From positions 6,494,001-6,558,000 of the forward strand of contig NZ_CP108568.1 in the NCBI RefSeq assembly GCF_036010485.1: a stretch of 64,000 bases of DNA, written 5' to 3'. Made by a program: the position numbers and the translations under genes. The notes beneath the pieces are model-generated. The model searched no databases, was not told the origin of the DNA, and worked only from the letters and a program-made list of their open reading frames with translations. Origin of the DNA: Streptomyces sp. NBC_01198. Lineage in GTDB: Bacteria; Actinomycetota; Actinomycetes; Streptomycetales; Streptomycetaceae. How positions within the stretch are numbered: the first letter of the stretch is position 1; every line of letters begins with the position of its first letter. This document shows positions 39,510-49,100 of this stretch, one piece after another.

Positions 39510-40493
39510 GTGAGCGATGAGGTGGTCACCCCGGGTCAGGCGCCACGCGCCGTGGGCGTGCGGGCGCCGTGGGAAGCCGTGCCCGCCGGGCTACGGGCGG
39601 CCGTCGAGGGCCACCTCGACGCCAGGATCGTCGCCGCCGAGACGCAGCTCGGCGGCTTCTCCCCGGGCGTCGCCGCCCGCCTCCGCCTCGCCGGCGGACG
39701 CCGCGCCTTCGTCAAGGCGGTCAGCGCGGCCCAGAACCCCGACAGCCCCCGCATCCACCGCAGCGAGGCCCGCGTCGCCCGCGCCCTCCCCTCTCAGGTG
39801 CCGGCGCCACGCCTGCTCGCCGACTTCGACCGGGACGGCTGGGTGGTGCTGCTCTTCGAGGACATCGAGGGCCGCACCCCGGCGCAGCCCTGGCGGCCCG
39901 CCGAGCTCGCCCGCGTGATGTCCGTGGTCGGCGACCTGGCCGCCGTCCTCACCCCAAGCCCGGTCGACGTGCCGCCCGTCACCGAGAGCCATGCCGGCTC
40001 CTTCCACAACTGGCGCGACATCGCCGCCGCGCACGCGGCCGGCACCGACGATCTGGCGGGGCTCGACCCCTGGGCGGTAGGCCACCTGGGCGCGCTCGCG
40101 GAGCTGGAGGCGGGCTGGGCGGCGGGCGCGGCGGGGGACACCCTCGCGCACGGCGACCTGCGCGCCGACAACCTGCTGCTCACCCCGGACGGCCGGGTGG
40201 TCGTCGTCGACTGGCCCTGGGCGTCCCGGGCCGCGCGCTGGTTCGACCTGCTGCTGATGCTGCCCAGCGTCCGCATGCAGGGCGGCCCGCCCCCGCAGCA
40301 GCTCTTCGACGCCCACGAGGTCGCCGCCGGCGCCGACCCCGACGCCGTGACGGCGGTGCTTGCGGCCTTCGCGGGCTATCTCCTCGGCAGCGCGCGCCTG
40401 CCGGCCCCGCCCGGCCTGCCCACCCTGCGCCCCTTCCAGGCGGCCCAGGGCGTGGCCGCCCTGGAGTGGCTGCGCAGCCGTACCGGGGGCTGA
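39510..40493 (+). CDS. Aminoglycoside phosphotransferase-like kinase
   Basis: 327 residues from GTG 39510 (GGGGAA upstream). Kinase-fold landmarks: GGFSPGVAARLRLAGGRRAF with the ATP-loop and the Lys in FVKAVSA; the hinge VVLLFEDIEGRTP; the catalytic loop AHGDLRADNLLL (HGDxxxxN) and metal-binding VVVDWPWASR. This is the APH/choline-kinase superfamily; many members are not resistance genes, and the substrate is unknown. The following SRPBCC gene starts 62 bases downstream. Confidence 0.85.
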   Translation: MSDEVVTPGQAPRAVGVRAPWEAVPAGLRAAVEGHLDARIVAAETQLGGFSPGVAARLRLAGGRRAFVKAVSAAQNPDSPRIHRSEARVARALPSQVPAPRLLADFDRDGWVVLLFEDIEGRTPAQPWRPAELARVMSVVGDLAAVLTPSPVDVPPVTESHAGSFHNWRDIAAAHAAGTDDLAGLDPWAVGHLGALAELEAGWAAGAAGDTLAHGDLRADNLLLTPDGRVVVVDWPWASRAARWFDLLLMLPSVRMQGGPPPQQLFDAHEVAAGADPDAVTAVLAAFAGYLLGSARLPAPPGLPTLRPFQAAQGVAALEWLRSRTGG

Positions 40494-40555
40494 CCGCGCG
40501 GGCGCGGGGGAGTGTCGGCGCCGGGGCACGCCCCCGGCGCCGGTACGCTCGCCGC

Positions 40556-40993
40556 GTGCCCAGGTTCGTGATCGAGCGCCGCACCGCGCTGCCGCCGGCC
40601 GAGGCCTGGCGGCGGCTGACCACGTGGGAGGCCCACAGTGCCACCGTGCCGCTGACCCGGATCGATGTCCTCACCCCGCCCCCGTCCGGCGCCGGCACGG
40701 TCTTCGTCGCCCGCACCGGCCTCGGCCGCGTCTCGTTCAGCGACCCGATGCGGGTCGCCGCGTGGCAGCCGCCGACCGCGCGCGGCGGCACCGGCCGCTG
40801 CCGCCTGGTGAAGACCGGGCGGATCGTCACCGGCTGGGCCGAGATCGCGGTGGGCCCGGACGGCGCGGGCTCGTACGTCCGCTGGGAGGAGGACCTGCGC
40901 GTACGCCTGGTGCCCCGGGTCTTCGACGGCCTCACCCGGCTCGCGGGGCAGCGGGTGTTCGGCCGGGTCGTGGAGACCCTGCTGGCCGGCTGA
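40556..40993 (+). CDS. SRPBCC (START-like) family protein
   Basis: 145 residues from GTG 40556. The reading PRFVIERRTALPPAEAWRRL followed by TTWEAHSATVPLTRID is the standard opening of polyketide-cyclase/START-like proteins, then SFSDPMRVAAWQPP and SYVRWEEDLRVRLVPRVFDG. The fold forms a hydrophobic pocket; many actinobacterial copies are of unknown role. It shares direction with the upstream kinase-like gene and may be cotranscribed. Confidence 0.75.
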   Translation: MPRFVIERRTALPPAEAWRRLTTWEAHSATVPLTRIDVLTPPPSGAGTVFVARTGLGRVSFSDPMRVAAWQPPTARGGTGRCRLVKTGRIVTGWAEIAVGPDGAGSYVRWEEDLRVRLVPRVFDGLTRLAGQRVFGRVVETLLAG

Positions 40994-41082
40994 ACGACGC
41001 GCCGCGGGCGGCACCGATGAGTTCCGCGCCGACCGCCGGTCCTACCTGGGCGAGACACTCACCACGAGCAGAGGCGGAAAGC

Positions 41083-41481
41083 ATGCCGAGCAAGATGTTC
41101 GTCAACCTCCCGGTGAAGGACCTGCCCGCGTCCAAGGCCTTCTTCGAGGCGACCGGCTTCGGCTTCGACCCGGACTACACCGACGACAAGGCGGCCTGCA
41201 TGGTCGTCGGCGAGAGCAACTTCGTCATGCTGCTCGACGAGGCCTACTTCGCCACCTTCTCCGGCCGGGCGCTCACCGACACCGCCGCCTCCACCGGGGT
41301 GATCATCGCGGTGTCGCAGGACACGGCGGAGGCGGTGGACCGGATGGGCGCCGCCGCGGTGGCCGCGGGCGGCATGGCGGCGAAGGCCACGGAGGAGGCG
41401 TCGCCGATGCACACCCGCGCCTTCCACGACCTGGACGGCCATCTCTGGGAGATCTTCCACGTCCCGCCGGCGGCGGCCTGA
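41083..41481 (+). CDS. VOC-family (glyoxalase/bleomycin-resistance-fold) protein
   Basis: 132 residues from ATG 41083. KMFVNLPVKDLPASKAFFEA and TGFGFDPDYTDDKAACMVVG form the first beta-alpha-beta-beta-beta unit. SPMHTRAFHDLDGHLWEIFH is the closing strand with the metal-ligand Glu in LWEIF. It is a DUF1801-free, single-domain relative of lactoylglutathione-lyase-like proteins. Function unknown. It is convergent with the LacI gene: the two stop codons are separated by one base. Confidence 0.83.
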   Translation: MPSKMFVNLPVKDLPASKAFFEATGFGFDPDYTDDKAACMVVGESNFVMLLDEAYFATFSGRALTDTAASTGVIIAVSQDTAEAVDRMGAAAVAAGGMAAKATEEASPMHTRAFHDLDGHLWEIFHVPPAAA

Positions 41482-41482
41482 C

Positions 41483-42523
41483 TCAGCGCGCGGGCGGCGG
41501 CGCGCAACTGTCGCGTACGACCAGCTCGCTGGCGACCTCCACCCGGGTGCTGGCCGGCTGCCCGCCGCCGAGCAGCCGCAGCACCATCCCGGCGGCCAGC
41601 GCGGCCATCTCCGCGAGCGGGGTGCGTACGGTGGTCAGCCGCGGGGTCACCCACTCGGCGAAGGTCAGGTCGTCGAAGCCGACGACGCTCACGTCCGCGG
41701 GCACCCGCAGCCCCAGCGTGGCCGCGGCACGGTAGGTGCTCAGCGCCTGCTGGTCGCTGCCCGCGAAGATCGCGGTCGGCCGGTCGGGCAGCCGCAGCAG
41801 GTCGAGGGCGTGGTGGTAGGCGGGCTCGTTCGTGAAGTCGCCGTAGCGGACCAGCGCCGGGTCGTACGGCAGGCCCGCCTCCTCCAGCGCGGAACGGTAG
41901 CCGTCCACCCGGGCGCGGGAGGCCAGCCGGTGCGGCGGGCCGCCGATCACGGCGATCCTGCGGTGGCCGAGCCGTACGAGGTGCCGGGTGGCGGCGAGGC
42001 CGCCCGGCCAGTTCGTGGCGCCCACCCACGGCACGCCGGGCGGCGGTTCGTCGGCCGGGGCGATCACGGCGAAGGGGATGCCGAGGGCGCGCAGCTCCCG
42101 GTGCTGATCCTGGTCCAGCTCCGGGACCACCAGGATCGCGCCGAGCGTACGGCGGGCGGCGAGCGAGTCCAGCCAGCGCCTGGCCGGGCCCTCGCGGCCG
42201 TGGGCCGCCGAGACGACCAGGCCCATGCCGACCGCGTCCAGCGCTTCCTCGGCGCCGCGGATCAGTTCGACGGCCCACGAGCCGTCCAGCTCGTTGACCA
42301 CGAAGTCGATCAGGCCGCCGGGAGCCAGGGCGGTGGCGGCGGGGCCGCTCCTGGCGGCCGGGTAGCCGTGCTGGGCCAGCAGCCGCTGGACCCTCGCCCG
42401 GGTGCGGGCGGCCACGTCCGAGCGGTTGTGCAGCACCTTCGAGACGGTGGAGACCGAGACTCCGGCCTCCGCGGCGATCACCGCCAGCGTCTTCCCGCCC
42501 GGCCTTTCCCCTGTGCCGCCCAC
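41483..42523 (-). CDS. LacI-family transcriptional regulator
   Basis: 346 residues from GTG 42523 (AGAGGGGGG upstream). HTH and hinge: KTLAVIAAEAGVSVSTVSKV, then LHNRSDVAARTRARVQRLL. The periplasmic-binding-like domain follows (IDFVVNELDGSWAVELIRGA; VIGGPPHRLASRARVDGYR; TAIFAGSDQQALSTYRAA; VSVVGFDD). Such proteins respond to a sugar or nucleoside. No sugar genes adjoin; the nearest intact sugar operon is at 28.7-34.9 kb and already has a ROK regulator. The target is unknown. Confidence 0.9.
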   Translation of the reverse strand: MGGTGERPGGKTLAVIAAEAGVSVSTVSKVLHNRSDVAARTRARVQRLLAQHGYPAARSGPAATALAPGGLIDFVVNELDGSWAVELIRGAEEALDAVGMGLVVSAAHGREGPARRWLDSLAARRTLGAILVVPELDQDQHRELRALGIPFAVIAPADEPPPGVPWVGATNWPGGLAATRHLVRLGHRRIAVIGGPPHRLASRARVDGYRSALEEAGLPYDPALVRYGDFTNEPAYHHALDLLRLPDRPTAIFAGSDQQALSTYRAAATLGLRVPADVSVVGFDDLTFAEWVTPRLTTVRTPLAEMAALAAGMVLRLLGGGQPASTRVEVASELVVRDSCAPPPAR

Positions 42524-42615
42524 GGCACCCCCCTCTCTCCCCGCCACCTCGTCGGCGCCCCGCGAACGTATCCCCCCGCGCCCCCAGCGCGCCTCTGGGG
42601 GTTCCCCCGGTGAGT

Positions 42616-42853
42616 GCCACTTGCGGTGGTGTCGCGCCTTTCCCGCCGCCGTGGCTGAGCGCGCAGTTCCCCGCGCCCCTGAGAGGTTGCCACTTGCGGT
42701 GGCGTTCGCAGTTCCGGTGCGCGGTGGCTTGTCGCGCAGTTCCCCGCGCCCCTGAAAAACGCTCACCCTCCGCGCAGAGGGCACCCCCAGGGGCGCGGGG
42801 AACTGCGCGACAAGGCAGGACGCGCCTGCACGCGTAGGGCCACCGCAAGTGGC
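42616..42853. repeat. Dispersed palindromic repeat cluster 2
   Basis: The 18-mer GCGCAGTTCCCCGCGCCC is at 42661-42678 and 42734-42751, and inverted at 42791-42808. GCCACTTGCGGTGG(C) hairpins lie at 42616-42629 and 42689-42703, and GCCACCGCAAGTGGC at 42839-42853. Together they occupy the gap between the LacI gene and the multicopper oxidase; no gene is seen. Same family as cluster 1. Confidence 0.75.
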
Positions 42854-42902
42854 ACTCACCCCGGGGCGCGGCAGCGCATGGGCCCGACACAGTCGGAAAT
42901 GG

Positions 42903-42935
42903 TTGACGATGAGTCATATGACTGCTTATCGTCAA
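42903..42935. promoter_or_regulatory. Nested palindromes upstream of the multicopper oxidase
   Basis: The perfect 12-bp palindrome AGTCATATGACT (42912-42923) is enclosed by the inverted pair TTGACGAT (42903-42910) and ATCGTCAA (42928-42935). The element ends 26 bases before ATG 42962 and just upstream of the GAGGAG RBS. It is AT-rich against its surroundings and well placed for a repressor or redox/metal regulator. The regulator is unknown. Confidence 0.6.
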
Positions 42936-42961
42936 GCGCGCCTACCCCCAGAGGAGCCCGC

Positions 42962-44692
42962 ATGCCGCACGGCCCGTCCCGTCGCTCGCTGCTCGCCGCC
43001 GGAGGCCTCGGCGTCCTGGCCGGGATGGAGGGGTTCGGCTCCGCCCGCGCGGCGGTCGCGCTGACGTACGCCTCGCCCCGCCTGACGCCCTACGTCGACG
43101 AACTGCCCGTGCCGCCGGTGCTGACGGGCGACCGTACGATCGCGATGGGCGCGGCCACCCACCGGTTCCACCGGGATCTGGGGGTCGCGAGGACCTGGTC
43201 GTACGGCGGGCAGCCGTATCTGGGGCCGACCGTCGAGGCGCAGCGCGACGAACCGGTGGCGCTGACGTTCCGCAACACCTTCGACGCCGGGCACCTGTTC
43301 GCCGCCGACATCGATCCGACGCTGGAGGGCGCCTCGGAGCTGGACCGGGGGCAGCCGCGCACGTCGGTGCACCTGCACGGCGCGGTCACCCCGCCGGAGG
43401 CGGACGGGCACCCCGAGCACAGCTTCCGGCCCGGCGGCAGCATGACGTACCGCCATCCCAACGGGCAGGACGCCGCCCACCTCTGGTACCACGACCACGC
43501 GATGGGCATCACCCGGCTCAACGCGGTCGCCGGCCTGGCCGGCATGTACCTGCTGCGCGACGCGTACGACACCGGCACCGCGGGCAACGCGCTCGGCCTG
43601 CCCAGCGGTGAGTTCGAGGTGCCGCTGACGCTCGCGGACCGCCGCTTCCAGGCCGACGGGTCGCTGAACTTCCGCACCACCCGCAAGGTGCCGCAGGGGC
43701 ACTGGGAGGGCGGCACCTTCGGCGACCTGATGACGGTCAACGGGGTGGTGGCGCCGTATCTGCAGGTGGCCCGCGGCTTCTACCGCTTCCGGGTGCTCAA
43801 CGCATCCAACGCCCGCGGCTACCGGCTGTTCTTCAGCAACCAGATGCCCTTCTGGGTGGTCGGCAACGACGCGGGGCTGCTGGACGCGCCGGCCCGCACC
43901 GCGGCCGTACGCCTCGCGCCCGGCGAACGCCTCGACCTCGTCGTGGACTTCGGCGCGCTGGCCGCGGGCGACCAGGTGGACCTGACCAACGACCAGCAGG
44001 AGTCACCGGTGGTGGTGGCGGCCACCGGCGTGGTGCCGCCCGCCGAGATCATCCGCTTCGTGGGCACCGGCGTACGCGGCTTCGCCACACCGCCGCCCGC
44101 CACGCTGCGCGGCGGCGTGGGCCGCCCCGCGCTGCTGCCCGCGCCGCCCGCCGCCGGCACCGTCCCGCGCCGGACCGTCACCCTCACACCGGCCATGGCC
44201 GCCGGGTGGCCGCTCGCCGGGATGATGATGAACAACCTGCGCTACGACGACGGGCCGATGCTCACCCCCCGGCAGGGCACCGCCGAGGTGTGGGAGTTCG
44301 TCAACGCCTCCTCCGAGGCGCACCCCATGCACCTGCACCTGGTGCACATGCGGATCGTCGACCGGCAGCGCTTCGACGTGGCGGCCTACGCCAAGGCCAA
44401 TCCGCGCCCGGCGCCCGGTACCGCCTGGTCGCCGTCCGTCGACCCTTACCTGCTCGGGACCGCGCAGGTGCCCGCGGCGTGGGAGGCGGGCGCCAAGGAC
44501 ACGGTCGGCTGCCCGCCCGGCATGGTGACCCGGGTGCTGGTCCGCTTCCCCGCGGCGGCCGAACTGGGCTTCGACCCCGACGCGTCCTTCATGGCCATGG
44601 GCGGCATGCGGCTGCAGGGCTACGTCTGGCACTGCCACATCCTCGACCACGAGGACGACTGCATGATGGCCCGCTACCGCATCCCCGGCTGA
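42962..44692 (+). CDS. Tat-exported multicopper oxidase (bilirubin oxidase / CotA-like)
   Basis: 576 residues from ATG 42962 (GAGGAG upstream). Twin-arginine signal PSRRSLLAAGGLGVLAGMEG; mature part from about Ala31. The four copper-binding blocks are present: SVHLHGAVTPP, HLWYHDHAMGITR, AHPMHLHLVHM and WHCHILDHEDDCMM with the type 1 Cys-His and Met. Length and spacing fit three-domain CotA/phenoxazinone-synthase-like enzymes, which oxidise phenols, bilirubin-like compounds or metal ions with O2. Located outside the membrane. A nested palindrome precedes it. Confidence 0.9.
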   Translation: MPHGPSRRSLLAAGGLGVLAGMEGFGSARAAVALTYASPRLTPYVDELPVPPVLTGDRTIAMGAATHRFHRDLGVARTWSYGGQPYLGPTVEAQRDEPVALTFRNTFDAGHLFAADIDPTLEGASELDRGQPRTSVHLHGAVTPPEADGHPEHSFRPGGSMTYRHPNGQDAAHLWYHDHAMGITRLNAVAGLAGMYLLRDAYDTGTAGNALGLPSGEFEVPLTLADRRFQADGSLNFRTTRKVPQGHWEGGTFGDLMTVNGVVAPYLQVARGFYRFRVLNASNARGYRLFFSNQMPFWVVGNDAGLLDAPARTAAVRLAPGERLDLVVDFGALAAGDQVDLTNDQQESPVVVAATGVVPPAEIIRFVGTGVRGFATPPPATLRGGVGRPALLPAPPAAGTVPRRTVTLTPAMAAGWPLAGMMMNNLRYDDGPMLTPRQGTAEVWEFVNASSEAHPMHLHLVHMRIVDRQRFDVAAYAKANPRPAPGTAWSPSVDPYLLGTAQVPAAWEAGAKDTVGCPPGMVTRVLVRFPAAAELGFDPDASFMAMGGMRLQGYVWHCHILDHEDDCMMARYRIPG

Positions 44693-44732
44693 GCCGATTG
44701 CCGGGGCCCCGCCCCGGTCGCATGCTGGAGGC

Positions 44733-45755
44733 ATGGCCTTCGACGAGACGGTGCGGATGCGGGGCTGGGGGGTCGGTTCGCCGGCGCCGGCCGCCGAGGA
44801 GCCGCTGGTGCGCGTCGAGCGGGAGATCCGCGCCCCCGGCCCCGGTGAACTGCTCGTCGAGGTGGAGGCGTGCGGGGTGTGCCGCACCGACCTGCACCTG
44901 GCCGAGGGCGACCTCTCCCCGCACCACCCGGCCACCGTGCCCGGCCACGAGATCGTCGGCCGGGTGGTGGCCGCGGGCGAGGAGGCCACCCGCTTCACGC
45001 CCGGCGACCGGGTCGGCGGCGCCTGGCTGCGCGGCACCTGCGGGGTCTGCCGCTACTGCCGGCTCGGCCGGGAGAACCTGTGCCCGTTCTCCGCCTACAC
45101 CGGCTGGGACGCGGACGGCGGCTTCGCCGACCGCACCCTGCTGCCCGCCGACTACGCCTACCCGCTGCCGCCCGACGCCGACCCGGCGCAGCTGGCACCG
45201 CTGCTCTGCGCGGGCATCATCGGCCATCGGGCCCTGCGCCGCAGCGAACTCCCGCCGCGCGGCCGGCTCGGCATCTACGGCTTCGGCGCCTCCGCGCACC
45301 TGACCGCGCAGGTCGCGGTGGCCGACGGTGCCACCGTGCACGTCCTGACCCGCTCGTCGGCCGCCCGCGAGCTCGCCCTGTCGCTGGGCGCGTCCTCCGC
45401 CCGCGACGCCTCGGAGGGACCGCCTGAGCCTCTCGACGCGGCCGTCCTCTTCGCCCCGGTCGGCGCGCTGGTCCCGGTCGCCCTCTCCGCCCTGGACCGC
45501 GGCGGCACGCTGGCGGTGGCCGGCATCCACCTCACAGACGTCCCGTCGCTGAACTACGAGCGCCACCTCTTCCAGGAGCGCGACCTCCGCAGCGTCACCT
45601 CGAACACCCGCCGCGACGGTGCGGACTTCCTCGCGACGGCGGCCCGCATCGGCCTGCGCGCCACGGTGACGCGCTACCCCCTCGACGCGGCCCCCCGCGC
45701 CCTCGCCGACCTCGCCGCGGACCGCGTCAACGGCGCGGCGGTGCTGGTGCCGTGA
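44733..45755 (+). CDS. Zinc-dependent alcohol dehydrogenase (MDR superfamily)
   Basis: 340 residues from ATG 44733. Catalytic zinc ligands: ACGVCRTDLH and PGHEIVGRVV. The structural zinc lobe has four Cys in TCGVCRYCRLGRENLC. The nucleotide-binding part reads LGIYGFGASAHLTAQVAV. YTGWDADGGFADRTLLPADY and HLFQERDLRSVTSNTRRDG mark the YahK/AdhA-like subgroup that acts on a range of alcohols and aldehydes with NAD(P). It follows the multicopper oxidase on the same strand (40-base gap), possibly cotranscribed. Confidence 0.88.
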   Translation: MAFDETVRMRGWGVGSPAPAAEEPLVRVEREIRAPGPGELLVEVEACGVCRTDLHLAEGDLSPHHPATVPGHEIVGRVVAAGEEATRFTPGDRVGGAWLRGTCGVCRYCRLGRENLCPFSAYTGWDADGGFADRTLLPADYAYPLPPDADPAQLAPLLCAGIIGHRALRRSELPPRGRLGIYGFGASAHLTAQVAVADGATVHVLTRSSAARELALSLGASSARDASEGPPEPLDAAVLFAPVGALVPVALSALDRGGTLAVAGIHLTDVPSLNYERHLFQERDLRSVTSNTRRDGADFLATAARIGLRATVTRYPLDAAPRALADLAADRVNGAAVLVP

Positions 45756-45807
45756 GGCCAGGGCGTTCGTGCCCCCGGCCTCACCGCGGCGGCGGGCGAC
45801 GGCGCCG

Positions 45808-46002
45808 TCAGAGTGCGGCGACCCTCGTACGTGAGGGCATGCACTGATCGGGCCGGTAGACCACGGCGACCGAGCGCGTGGATTCCGCGTATATGCCAGG
45901 ACCGGCGATTTCCGGCGGCGCGGGCTTTTCTGCCACCGGACGGTAAGCGGTGGCGGTGAAGACCTCGGCAGGTGCCGGCACGGGTGGTGCTGCAGGAAGC
46001 AC
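45808..46002 (-). CDS. Small 64-aa protein downstream of the SARP gene, position analogous to afsS
   Basis: GTG start at 46002 with a good AAAGGA six bases upstream. The product is Pro/Ala-rich (LPAAPPVPAPAEVFTATAYR, later EKPAPPEIAGPGIYAES and VVYRPDQCMPSRTRVAAL) with a single Cys and no signal peptide or membrane helix. I do not recognise a family. It follows the AfsR-like SARP gene on the same strand. Its upstream region holds an 11-bp direct repeat, the geometry SARP activators bind. In S. coelicolor afsR is likewise followed by the 63-aa afsS gene, directly activated by AfsR; the sequence here does not match what I recall of AfsS. Confidence 0.5.
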   Translation of the reverse strand: MLPAAPPVPAPAEVFTATAYRPVAEKPAPPEIAGPGIYAESTRSVAVVYRPDQCMPSRTRVAAL

Positions 46003-46083
46003 GGATGTTCCTTTACGCGACGATGGTGGATGAAATGCGGCCGCCCGATGATCACACCACGCGTCTCAGGAACACCGCAAATA

Positions 46084-46105
46084 TCGGTAGTACGTCAGTA
46101 GTACC
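46084..46105. promoter_or_regulatory. 11-bp direct repeat, candidate SARP-binding site
   Basis: TCGGTAGTACG (46084-46094) and TCAGTAGTACC (46095-46105) are consecutive 11-mers identical at nine positions. They lie 82-103 bases upstream of the small ORF start (46002) and after the SARP stop (46131). SARP BTAD-type regulators recognise direct repeats with 11-bp (one-turn) periodicity next to a -10 box, so this is a natural target for the adjacent SARP. Confidence 0.6.
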
Positions 46106-46130
46106 GTCGCAGTGCGGTTGGCCTGCGGAT

Positions 46131-49100
46131 TCATGAGCCCTGCAATTGCGCCAGCCTGTCCCGTGTGCGATCGGATTCCCACTTGTTCGATTTTGCGTGA
46201 ATGGAATATGCCGACCGCAAATGGGAAGCGGCCTCGGCGCGGTCGCCGACCGCCATGTACAGCTCCGCCAGCGCGGAATGTGTGCGTGCTTCCTCCTCCT
46301 CGGCGCCGATCCGGCGCGCGATGAGCAGTGCGGCCGACAGCTGCTCCCCGCATGCCTGGCTGCGTCCCGCCCGCAGATCCGCCAGGCCCACGCCGCGCAG
46401 GGCCTGGATCTCCTCCTGGGTGGCCCCGATGTTCCGCGCCAGTGCGAGCGCCGCCGCGTGATGGGCGGCCGACTCGGCGTGCTGCCCCGCGCCGAGCAGT
46501 GCCGTGCCTATCGCGTTGAGGGTGACGACCTCGTTCCTTTTGTCGCCGATATTGCGAAATACCGCCAACGCCTCGCGGTGCATTTCCAGCGCGGCGGGCA
46601 GTTCGTCGGGAATGGGCATCGTGTTGGCCAGATTGAGCCGGGCAACGGCTGTTTCCGCGCGGCTGCCCACCCGCGAGACGATGTCCAGGGAGCGCCGGAA
46701 GGCGGTACGCGCCAGTTCCGTCTCCCCCAGGTGCAGATGGAAGTCGCCGAGGTTGTTGAGCGCCTGCGCCTCGCCTCGCGGATCCCTGGTGCGGACGAAG
46801 CCGGCCAGCGCCTGGCGGAAGCACTCCGCCGCCGGAGCGTGCTCGCCCAGGTGCAGCAGGGTGATGCCCAGGTTGTTGCGGCACCTGGCGACATGCCACG
46901 GATCGCCCAAGCGCTCGCGCAGGCGCAGCGCCGCGCTCAGCAGGGTCCTGGACTCCTTCAGCCGGCCGAGGTTCCAGTCCAGCAGCCCCAGCTCCCGCAG
47001 GGACTCCGCCTCGGTCGCCGTGTCGCCGACGTCGACGGCCACCTCCCGCGCGCGGCGGGCCGTCCGCCCCGCCGCGTCGTAGCGGCCCGTCTGGGACTGG
47101 GCCGCGGCCAGCGCCAGCAGGGCGTGGGCCTCGGGGGCGCGCTCGCCCGCCGACCGCCACCAGCCGGCCGCGTGTGTGTGCATCCGCTCCGCCTCCGCCC
47201 ACAGGCCCTCGGAGTCGAGGAGGCCCGCCGCCACGTGGGCCAGGCGCGCGGCCTGCAAGGCGTCGCCGCGGCCGCGGAAGTGCAGCTCGGCGGCCACCAG
47301 GGCGTCGGTCTCCTCCCGCAGCCAGGCCCTGGCGTCGGAACTGCCGGTCCAGGCCGGCAGCGCGAAGGGGGAGCCGCCGGTGCCGAGGTCGAGACGGGGG
47401 CGCCGGTCGAAGAGCACGCGGTCGGCGGCGGCCACCGCGTGCAGGTGGAAGGAGGCCAGCCGGCCGAGCGCGGTGTCGCGTTCCGCGGCCGGTTCCCGGT
47501 CCACCAGCGAGCGCGCGTACGCGGCCAGCAGATCGTGCAGCTCGTACCGTTCGGGCGCGGGCTCGCGGACCAGGTGGGCGTCGAGCAGGTCCTCCAGGAC
47601 GCGCTCGGTGTCCGGCAGCGGCAGCCCGACCAGGGCGGCGGTGGCCTGCGGGCAGAAGGTCGGGCCGAAATGCAGGCTGAGCAGGCGGAAGACCCGCTGG
47701 TGCGTCGGCGGCAGCGTCTCGTACGACATCGCGAAGGCGGTGGCGATCTCGTGCCGGCCGTCGCGGATCTCGGCGAGCGGGCCGGGCCCGTCAGAGAGCC
47801 GGCCGACCAGGTGCGCGGCGGTCCAGCTGGGGCGCGACCTGAGGCGGGCCGCGATCAACTCCACCGCGAGCGGGAGGTATCCGCACAGCCGGGCGAGCTC
47901 GGCCACGTCGGCCGGGTCGTGCCGCCTGCCGTCCTCGGCGAGCGTGCTGAACAGCTTCTCGGCGTCGGCCGGCGAGAGCACGTCGAGCACCACATGGCGG
48001 ACGCCTGGCAGCCCGGTCAGGCGCCGGCGGCTCGTGACGATGACGAGCGAGGCGGAGTCGCCGGGGAGCAGCGGCCTGATCTGCTCCGGTCCCGCCGCGT
48101 CGTCCAGCACCACGATGGCCCGCCGGCTGCTGAGCACGGTTCGCCACAAGGTGGTGAGCTCGTCCTGGTGGCGCGGTACGCCGGTGGCGGGAACGCCGAA
48201 GTGCCGCAGCAGCGTGGCCAGCGCCGCCTGCGGGGACATCGGCGTGCGTCCGGAGTGCGCCTGGAGGTTGAGATAGATCTGGCCCGCCGGATAGTGCCGG
48301 GCCAGCCTGCGTGCGGTGTGCAGGGCGAGCTGGGTCTTGCCCACCCCCACCATCCCGGTGACGGTCTGGAACGCGACCACCCCCGGTGCCGCCGCGCGCA
48401 GCGCCCGCAACTCCTCCGCACGCCCGATCAGCACCCCGCTGTGCGCGGGGAGGTTGTACGGCGCCGGCGGGGCGGGGCCGGGGGAGCGGCGGCCCGGCAA
48501 CTCACCGGCGGGCGCGCGGTCCAGGATGCCGCGGTGGACGCGGACCAGCGCCTCGCCCGGCTCCGCGCCCTCCTCGCGCAGCCGCCGGCGCAGCGCGTCG
48601 TAGGCCCGCAGCGCGTCCGACTGCCGGCCGCAGCCGTAGGCCGCGGTCATGAACAGCGCCGCGACCGTCTCGTCCAGCGGGTGCTGCTCGATCAGCGGCG
48701 TCAGATCGTCGAGGGCGCGGGCGAACCGGCCGGCGCGTACCTCGATCTCGGCGCGCAGCACCCTCGCGCCGGTACGCAGCTCGGTGAGCCGCCGCCTGAC
48801 CTGTTCGGTCCACAGGCCGGTGAAGCCGGTCAACGGCGTACCGCGCCACAGGGATTCGGCCTGCCGCAGCAGCGCCAGCGCCTCGGTGTCGTCGCCGCTG
48901 GCGGCCAGCGAGCGGGCCTGGGCGGTGAGCCGCTCGAAGCGGTGCTGGTCGACCGCGTCCGGCTCGATGTCCAGCCGGTAGGCGTGGGACTGCTGTGCCA
49001 CCCGGTCATGGCCGAGCTTGTGGCGGATCCGGGTCGCGTAGGTGTGTAGCGAGGCACCCGGTTTGGCGGGCGGCGAGTCGTCCCAGAGCCGGCCGGCCAG

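Noticed and set aside
39142..42853. Repeat clusters considered as CRISPR arrays.
   Set aside because: Repeats occur in both orientations with irregular spacing, spacers are themselves repeats, and no cas genes are present.
46146..49049. A 2.9-kb plus-strand open frame opposite the SARP gene.
   Set aside because: Composition is Gly/Arg/Gln-rich without any motif, and it is fully antisense to clear SARP, NB-ARC and TPR sequence.
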